Source: Dugong dugon (lineage: Eukaryota; Chordata; Mammalia; Sirenia; Dugongidae). From it: a stretch of DNA of 64,000 nt. Under the pieces are notes generated by a model. It saw only the letters and a list, made by a program, of their open reading frames with translations. It searched no databases and had not been told where the DNA came from. This document shows positions 57,040 to 64,000 of this stretch, piece by piece. The position numbers and the translations under genes are program-made. How positions within the stretch are numbered: the first letter of the stretch is position 1; the number at the start of each line of letters is the position of its first letter. The stretch spans positions 19,700,501-19,764,500 of the forward strand of contig CM057476.1 of assembly GCA_030035585.1 (NCBI GenBank), written 5' to 3'.

Positions 57040-58070
57040 CCCATAACACCACTGTGCTCTGCCCTAAGTCATCCTCAGACTCCTGGGCCGTGGAACAGCA
57101 GCAAAGTCAACAAAAGCCAAGGGCAGCAAATGGCCTTTTTCTTATTTCAGAGTCACAAATCAACCACCTCCCCTGCCCCTCGCCCCCAAGTGTAGGCCCT
57201 GCAAGGTGTCTTCTCATGCATTTGGGGCACTACTTAGTATTCTTTGCAATGGTCATCAGGAAAGAGTTTGGTAACAAGGACATTTCCTACTCTCCTTCTG
57301 AAACTACTCCTCTGCCTATGGTTCCTGGGCCTTTTGTTACAGGTCTGGCCTCATCCCTCCAGAGCCTTCCACTTTGTACTTTCCTGCTGCTATGGTTTCC
57401 TGAGTACAGCAGGAAGAAAAATCCCCAATCAGGAGCAAACACAATGCAAATGTAGAGCCTGGACTCAAACGCCTGGCTTCTGATTTAGGAGAATATATTG
57501 AAGCCATTCCTCCCTGTCCTAAAATATGACCTAGCTGGACTCACAAGGACTCACAAGGACAAATCAACTGGGTCCTAAAGTATAAAGACAATAGCTAGGA
57601 CAATCTTGGAAAACATCTTTTAGGGAAACTTTCACATAAATCATAAACAGAGCACAAAGGACTCCCATACTTTCCATTCTTATCTTTTTTATTAGCGTTT
57701 GGTGAACAGTAAGATTTGTTGGACCAATGAAGACCCTTCTGACTGTCCTTACTGAAACTTGTACCAGTGATTATTAAGAAAGATAATTCAAAACGTAGAA
57801 TCACAGTGATTTAGCGGTTTCTAGCCAATCTGTGAAAAGGCGAAGCTTTCAATGGTTTTGCCGATTTGTAATGTTAATATATACTGATGATTCTGTAATA
57901 TTCCTTGGACTCGGGTAGACATGGCTGTGGCAGCATGCTTGTCCGTTTTCCCACTTTTGCCTTTCTGAATATATGCCAAATAAAACTTTATTTTTGCTTT
58001 ACTAAACTTTGTGACGTTTTTACCCTAGGACACTTCAAGGAAGGAAGAGTCTTCACAGGTTTGGTAAATC
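57040..58070 (-). other. KCTD10 upstream intron, nothing recognised
   Basis: AT-rich second half. No exon-like segment seen; a direct repeat ggactcacaa occurs at 57538-57558. Confidence 0.45.
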
Positions 58071-58086
58071 ATATCACTTCTGACAG

Positions 58087-58237
58087 AGCCCTGGTGGCAC
58101 AGTGGTTAAGAGCTCAGCTATAAACCAAAAGGTTGGCAGTTCCAATCCACCAGATGCTCCTTGGAAACCCTACGGGGCAGTTCTACTCTGTCCTATAGGG
58201 TCACTATGAGTCAGAATCGACTCGATGCCAATGAGTT
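58087..58237 (+). repeat. AfroSINE with perfect 15-bp target duplication
   Basis: Flanked by tatcacttctgacag at 58072-58086 and 58238-58252. Short-body variant close to the consensus, so a young copy. Confidence 0.93.
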
Positions 58238-58329
58238 TATCACTTCTGACAGTGACCTTCTGGATTTCCTTTCTCCCCCATTTCTTTCTCCATTATGCCT
58301 GGAACCCAGCTACTATTACTGAATGTATT

Positions 58330-58795
58330 CATCAAGGACTCAACAGACGGATCCTAATCAAAAGGGAGAAAGATGTAGAATTTCAAATTCCTATGGAATC
58401 CAGACTTACTGAATCCACTGAGACCCAAATCTATTGCTGAGATAATCTTTAAATCTTGAACCAAAACTACCCCCTGAAGTCATCTTTACACCAAACAACA
58501 GTTTAGCTCAGTTAGTAAAAAATGTTTGCCTCGAGCATTGCACTTCTTTAAAGAATTATTGATATGAGATCAAACTGACAACAGTAACTCTAAAGCATAG
58601 ATGAGAAGTTTAAGGAGCCATGAGTCTTAAGTTGATGGTGATGAAATAATCTGGGTAGAGATGGTGAGAATGATGACACAATATGAAGAAGACAGCCAAT
58701 GTCACTGAATTGTATACGTAGAAATTGCTGAATGGGTGTATGTTTTGTTGTGTATATATTTTCACCAAAAAGAAAATAAATAGTAAAAAATACAT
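58330..58795 (+). mobile_element. Retroposon 3' end, L1 3' UTR-like
   Basis: Contains gtcactgaattgtatacgta and tgtatatattttcaccaaaa. Distantly like the 47650 family. Confidence 0.5.
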
Positions 58796-59039
58796 ATAGC
58801 TGCTTTCAGGCAAACTCAGGTGCCTGCAAGGGCCAGCAGGAAGCAGCTTAAATGAGTGCAAGGGGGCTGGGCTGAGGAGGGTGGCTGATGGAGAACAAGC
58901 ATATGCCTGCCCAACAGGGGTCAGACTCTTCAGCCCCAGCCAAGACAGCCATGCAGGAGTGTGGGCCCAGTGCTGCTTACGCTCCATTTTTCAAGTAAAG
59001 CCAGAAATCCAGATTTTTATGTGGTAAACTGATAAAATA

Positions 59040-59815
59040 AGACTTGTATGTAGTACGCTAATCTAAAAAACTGTTTTTTAACCTACCACAAGGCAAATAA
59101 AACGCATCTGCAGGCTGAACAGAGCCTCTGAATTAACCTGGATCGAGCTCTTTCCTTTCAAAGAGCTGACAGACTGTATTATCATCCAAACAATTCTTTT
59201 ATAGGGAGGATCATTCCCCTGTTATTTTCCACAGATGAAAACAGAGACTCAGAGAGGTTGTTACATCCCCAAGTGGGGCAAGCAGGACTAGACCATGAAG
59301 TATAAGCAAGGAACTTGTGGGAAAACTCCTTTTACCAGAATTGAGAAGAAAACTGGAAACCCAGTCTTTTACGAGAAATGGCAACCACTTCAACTCAGCT
59401 GCTTTAGGAAGAAAACATCCACATTCTGCTTCTGATGCACGGACACTTCAGCTGCTCGGAAAGAGCGACAGCCCCTGAAATCAATTATCCCAGTGACAGC
59501 CCAGAGTTTCCATAAACGAATAGGCAGACCATGACACTGGGCTCCGGCTCAAGAATGCCATTAGGAAATGCTTGAGGTGAAGGAATCATACTTTGGACAA
59601 ATAAGGGCAAAGGAGCCGGGCGGACTGTCCATGAGGTTTCAATTAGCATTCTGATTTTAGAATATTTTAGTTATTTTCAAAGCAGAAATCTGTCCCTTTG
59701 AAACAGTCAGCTCAAATGCCTACCAGGTAGAAAAGCAAATGGAAGCCAAGCAGTTCTTGCTTGTGGCAGTGTCTTTTCTGCCGCCTTGGAACACATGGAC
59801 TACTTAGGGGGGCTA
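59040..59815 (-). other. KCTD10 upstream intron, nothing recognised
   Basis: Unique-looking sequence before two AfroSINEs, without coding signatures. Confidence 0.45.
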
Positions 59816-59819
59816 CAGG

Positions 59820-59973
59820 GAGCCCTGGTGGTATAGTGGTTAAGAGACTGGGTGCTAACCAAAAGGTTGGCAGTTTGAATCCACTGGCCGGCTCCTTGGA
59901 AACCCTATGGTGCAGTTCTACGCTGTCCTATAGGGTCGCTAGGAGTCAGAATCGACTCGACAGCAATGGGTTT
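59820..59973 (+). repeat. AfroSINE, short-body variant
   Basis: Sense copy with ggagccctggtggtatagtg, near consensus. Confidence 0.9.
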
Positions 59974-59990
59974 TTTTTTAAACAGGGCAG

Positions 59991-60195
59991 CCAAACAGAT
60001 CTGGTGGCACAACGATTAAGTGCTCAGCAGCTAACCAAAAGGTGGGCGGTTCAAACCTACCAAGCACCTCTGCAGGAGAAAGACCTAACGACCTGCTTCC
60101 ATAAAGATTACAGCCTAGAAAACTCTATGAGGCAGTTCTACTCTGTCACAAGAGGTTGCTATGAGTTGAAATTGACTCGACACCTAACAAAAACA
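59991..60195 (+). repeat. AfroSINE, long-body variant
   Basis: Sense copy 18 bp after the previous one; older and of another subfamily. Confidence 0.85.
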
Positions 60196-60339
60196 AAGGG
60201 CAGCCTGGGATCTCATGGCCCATGAGGCTGGAGCAGCAGAACAGGCAAGGTGCAGACTGGGAGGCTCTGAGCTGGGCGCTAGGACTTCTGGAGGGAAGCA
60301 GCAGAGTGGTTAAGAATGCAGCTCTGTTTCTATTTGAGG

Positions 60340-60510
60340 TGATAAAAGTTTTGGAAGCAAATCATGGTGATGGTCACACAGCACTGTGAATGTAAATAAC
60401 GTCACATTTTTAGTGAATTGTACACTAAAAATGGTTAAAATGACAAATTTTATGTTATATTTTACCATGATAAAATGTTTTTAAAGTTCTTAAAAAAAAA
60501 AAAAATGCAG
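60340..60510 (+). mobile_element. L1 3' end
   Basis: Matches the L1 ending pattern gtgaattgtacactaaaaat and aaattttatgttatatttta, then an A run at about 60491. Confidence 0.7.
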
Positions 60511-60514
60511 TTCT

Positions 60515-60680
60515 ACGTTCAGCTGGCAATGTGTTTGAAACCCAGCTCTGCTACTTGCTGGATGGCATTATGAGCTACGCTTAACCTTTGTCCTTCAAAA
60601 ATGGCACCTCAAACGGCGGGCATAAAGATGAGATGAGAGAATGTACAGAAAGCACTTAGCACCATGCCCAGCCTACCAGC
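60515..60680 (+). repeat. MIR SINE
   Basis: cagctctgctacttgctgga and gtacagaaagcacttagcac. Confidence 0.75.
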
Positions 60681-60997
60681 AGCACTCAAAATCAGCTAGA
60701 GGTCTTTGACGATGAGCAGTTTACACATCTCACGATTATCATTGGTGATATCATGTTTGACCCTGAGGAGGGAATCTGTGTGGCTTTCAGGGTACCTCAC
60801 TCAGGAGGAGGCCTCTCTGGGGGATCAAGGGCATTGGGTCGCTAGTTTCACTTCCTTCCAGATCTCTTCACCCCACTGTGCCACCTCCTGCTTCCTTTCC
60901 AAGGGATGTCCCTACTCTCCTTTTCCATCCCCCACCTCCTCCAGGGGGTGTTCATAGATCTCTCCTTGCTATCCTAAGGTATTTATACTCTATATTT

Positions 60998-61105
60998 TTG
61001 TGATTCCCAAACTTGCCTGATCATAAAAATCAACTGGGATACTGTTATAAATTCAGATTCCAGGAACCTGCCTCATCCCTGAACCAGAATCTCTTTTTAG
61101 ATTGG
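60998..61105 (+). mobile_element. MER5A-like fragment
   Basis: attcccaaacttgcctgatc through cctgaaccagaatctctttt. Confidence 0.55.
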
Positions 61106-61109
61106 ATAG

Positions 61110-61275
61110 TTTTCTGTTGTTGGGGGCTGTCCTGTGCACTGTAGGAAGTTCAGCAGCATCCCTGGTCTCTACTCACTAGATGACACTAGCACTCCCCTCC
61201 CCCAAGTTGTGATAACCAAAAAAGGCTCCAGACATTGGCAAGTGTGTCCTGGAGGGTAAAAACTGTCCACGGCTG
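61110..61275 (-). mobile_element. MER20-like hAT element
   Basis: gggggctgtcctgtgcactg and ctctactcactagatgacac, antisense MER20 pattern. Confidence 0.7.
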
Positions 61276-61509
61276 AGCACGAGTAAGACAAATTAAAGAT
61301 CTACATGTAAAAAACAATATAAAAACTTGGGAGGTATCAAAGGACACCATTCAAAAAAGCTAAGTCAGACTGGGGGAAGATAGTCACAATACAGAACCAA
61401 AAAGAAATAGGATCCAGAATATATATTTCTACAAGGCAACAAGACAAAGAAAAAATAAAAAGAAATCATGTGAAAAAGATACAACTAGGAAAGTAAAAGA
61501 TGAAAACCA

Positions 61510-63245
61510 AATGACCAATAAACGTAAAAAAAATTCATTCCCATCAGTTCAGGAACAAGACAGGGATGCCTACTCTCGCCACTGCTACTCAACATCGTTC
61601 TGGAAGTACTAGCTAGGGCAAATAGGCTGGGGGAAATAGAAAGGTATCCAAATTGGGAAAGAGGAAGTAAAACCAACCTTTTGCAGATGACACAGAAAAC
61701 CCCAAAGATTCCACAAGAAAGCCATCAGAACTAATAAAAGAACTCAGCAAAATGGCAGGGTACAAGGTCAACACACAACAATCAGATGTTTCTATACATC
61801 TGCAGTGAGCAGGCTGAAAAAGATATTAAGGAAACATTACCATTTACAATAGCATCTAAAAGAATAAAGTACTTAAGGATAAATTTAACCAGAAGGTGAA
61901 AGACTTGTACACAGAAAACTATAAATAAACATTACTAAAAGAAATCAAAGAAGGCCTAAATAAATGGAAGGGCATTCTGCATTCATAGATTGGAAGGCTC
62001 AACATAGTTAAGATGTCAATACTACCCAAAGCCATCTATAGATTCAGTGCAATCCCATCAGAAGTCCAAAAGCCTTCTTTGCAGAAATGGAAAAGCCAAT
62101 TCTCAAATCTATATGGACTGGCAAGGGACCCTGAATAGCTAAAGCAATCCTGAAGAAGAATAAAGTAGGAGGACTCACACTTGCTGATTTCAAAACACAC
62201 TACAAAGCTACAGCAATTAAAACAGACTGGTACGGGTATAGTAATCGACATGTAGACCAATGGAATAGAATTGAGAGTCCAGAAATAAATCCATACATCT
62301 ATGGTCAACTGATTTTTGACAAGGCTGCTAAGACCATTCAATGGGGAAAAGAGTCTCTTCAATAAGTGGTTCTGGGAAAACTGATTTCCACATGCAGGTG
62401 AATGCATCAGGATCCACTATACACAAAGAACAATTCAAAATGGATCAAGGCCCTAAGCATGAGAACTAAAATCATAAAATTCTTAGAAGACAACGTACTG
62501 GTGAGGCTGTGGTACCTAGTCTTCAAAACAGATTATCAGATGTTACCAAAAGCTCCAGCATCAAAAAACAAAATAGATACACCAGACCTCATAAAAATTA
62601 AATACTGTTGTACATCACAGGACTTTATCAATAAAGTGAAAAGATAACCTACAGATTGGGAGAAAATTTTTGGGAACCATATATCAGATAAGGGTCTAGT
62701 ATCCAAAATATATATAAAACCTCTACCATTTAACAACAAAAAGACAAAACAACCCAATTAAAAAAATGCGCAAAGGACTCGAACAGCCAGTTCACCAAAG
62801 AGGATATTCAAAAGGCCAACAAGCACATGAAAAGATGTTCCACCAGCACTAGCCATTAGGGAGATGCAAATTAAAACCACAATGAGATATCATCTTACCC
62901 CCATTAGAATGGCAATGATAAAAAAAACAAAAAAGAAACAGAAAATGACAAGTGTTACCAAGATTGTAGAGAAACCAGAAGCCTCATCCATTGCTGGAGG
63001 GAATGTAAAATGGTGCAGCCACTGTGGAAAACAGTTTGGTGGTCCCACAAAAAATTAAATGCAGAATTACCATATGACTCAGCAATCCCAATCCTAGGTA
63101 TATAACCAGAAGAAGTGAAGGCTGGAAAACAAACAGAAACATGCACACCAATGTTCACTGCAGCATTATTCACAATAGCCAAAAGGTGGAAACAACTAAA
63201 ATGTTCATCAACAGGTGAATGGATAAATAAAATGTGATATATATA
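61510..63245 (+). mobile_element. L1 ORF2 3' half and 3' end, degraded
   Basis: Translates with breaks into L1 reverse transcriptase ([12 protein letters not shown] near 61555, then the C-terminal domain) and ends with gcagcattattcacaatagc. Stops and frame changes throughout show it is dead. Largest L1 piece in the window. Confidence 0.85.
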
Positions 63246-63249
63246 CATA

Positions 63250-64000
63250 CTGCAGTGCAGTGAACTGCTTTAATATGGCCCTTCTAGCCACAGTCTTGTG
63301 ACCCCACAAAATGGTGAGTGGGACTATGCAAATAAGGTGCTTGTGGCCCACCAAGGGGAATGGACACCTGCTAATAATGCAAATAAGGTGCATGGAACCT
63401 GGGGGGTGGGGGGTGGGGGGAGCACGCAGATAAGGTGCTTGTGGAACACTTGCAGGGGACTGGTCAGTTTTGCCATCCCACTAGCCTTAAAAGCAGCCAA
63501 TCCCAGAGGCTGTAGGGGAACTTGCTACCATCAAGAAAAAGAGCCAGGAGCAGAACACATCCTTTGGACCCAGGGTCCCTGTGCTAAGAACCTCCTAGAC
63601 CCAGGAGCTACAGCTGTTAACACCAGAGATGGTTGGAGATGGTACAAAGTAGCAGCAGAGAAACAACAGCAGCAGAACCAGAAGACTAGTGTGAGATGGC
63701 ACAGAGGAAGCCCCGTGGCCTACAGAGCAAGGCAGCTATAGTGGGCATGCCAACCCACCAAGCAAGAGAGCTGAGAGCCTTCAGGCAGGAGGCTTGCTGG
63801 CAGAGTACGACGCCTTTGGGCACTTATCCGTAGAGCTTTGTAACACTTGCCTGAGCAGGGCAGAGGCCAGGCCCAAGTGGGGACAGGGGTGGAGAGCAAA
63901 GGGCCCAGACAAAGAGAAGGGTCTGGCAGCAATAGCCAAGAAACTGTCCTGATCAAAGAACTGTATCCTGAGTTGTTCCCTGTTACTTCCAAGTTGATCC
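63250..64000 (+). mobile_element. LTR-like segment at window edge with ~50-bp repeat
   Basis: Three diverged copies of a unit starting atgcaaataaggtgc (63326, 63377, 63424), then ttaaaagcagcc. A block around 63540-63600, aacacatcctttggaccc, resembles the conserved core of the MaLR-like LTRs elsewhere here. This suggests an ERVL-type LTR whose end is outside the window; the exact borders are not clear. Confidence 0.5.

Noticed and set aside
61510..63245. Active L1 reverse transcriptase
   Set aside because: Multiple stops and frame changes; only the 3' half is present.
63298..63741. 147-codon open frame near the window end
   Set aside because: Lies in LTR-like sequence with ~50-bp repeats and resembles no retroviral or cellular protein.
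55790..64000. Search for the upstream KCTD10 exons and promoter
   Set aside because: No BTB-start coding segment, CpG island or promoter signature seen; they are probably beyond the window.
1..64000. CRISPR array, operon, phage or other undescribed system
   Set aside because: All regularly spaced or repeated signals are explained by SINEs, LTRs, LINEs and microsatellites in vertebrate introns.

Overview
The window is mammalian nuclear DNA with long spliced introns and dense interspersed repeats. Many ~150-210 bp SINEs carry the AfroSINE signature: a head like ggagccctggtggcac, an internal cagttctactctgtcctat and an RTE-like tail with tgactcatagtgaccc. RTE/BovB-like LINE fragments are also present. 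Together these indicate an afrotherian, most probably an elephant or another paenungulate. No prokaryotic-type system, operon, CRISPR array or functional small-RNA gene is visible.

Positions 2262-40929 on the + strand hold the last 27 coding exons of a class-I unconventional myosin, identified as MYO1H. The exons join without a frameshift or stop into an 848-residue C-terminal part. It runs from just after switch I through the rest of the motor, the converter, about three IQ motifs and the TH1 tail, to a stop at 40927-40929. The ATP-binding P-loop and switch I exons lie before the window.

Positions 44279-55785 on the - strand hold the last five coding exons of KCTD10, an adaptor of the CUL3 ubiquitin ligase. 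They encode 243 residues: the end of the BTB/T1 domain and the whole C-terminal region. The start codon and first exons are not found before 64000. The two genes converge tail to tail, with 3.35 kb between stop codons. This matches the MYO1H-KCTD10 neighbourhood on human 12q24.11 and supports both names. Candidate poly(A) signals suggest overlapping 3' ends at about 41.7-42.1 kb.

The rest is intron. 0-2.2 kb: L1 pieces, a hAT-type element and an LTR inserted into an L1 with a 5-bp target duplication. 2.4-20 kb: AfroSINEs, L1 3' ends, a palindromic MER53-like element, an RTE fragment, three related LTRs, a tRNA-Gly-headed SINE and a CCAT/CCAC tetranucleotide array. 20-41 kb: more AfroSINEs, LTRs, MIR and hAT elements around the IQ and TH1 exons. 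44-64 kb: KCTD10 introns with an old L1 5' region, a HAL1-like element, several L1 3' ends and, at the right edge, an LTR-like segment with a threefold ~50 bp repeat.

The most useful leads are a competing splice acceptor that would truncate the MYO1H TH1 tail, the convergent 3' overlap, the two tRNA-Gly-headed SINEs, and a hairpin-bearing retroposon nested in an AfroSINE. I found no convincing previously undescribed biological system. Repeat class names are by recognition of signatures, not by database search.
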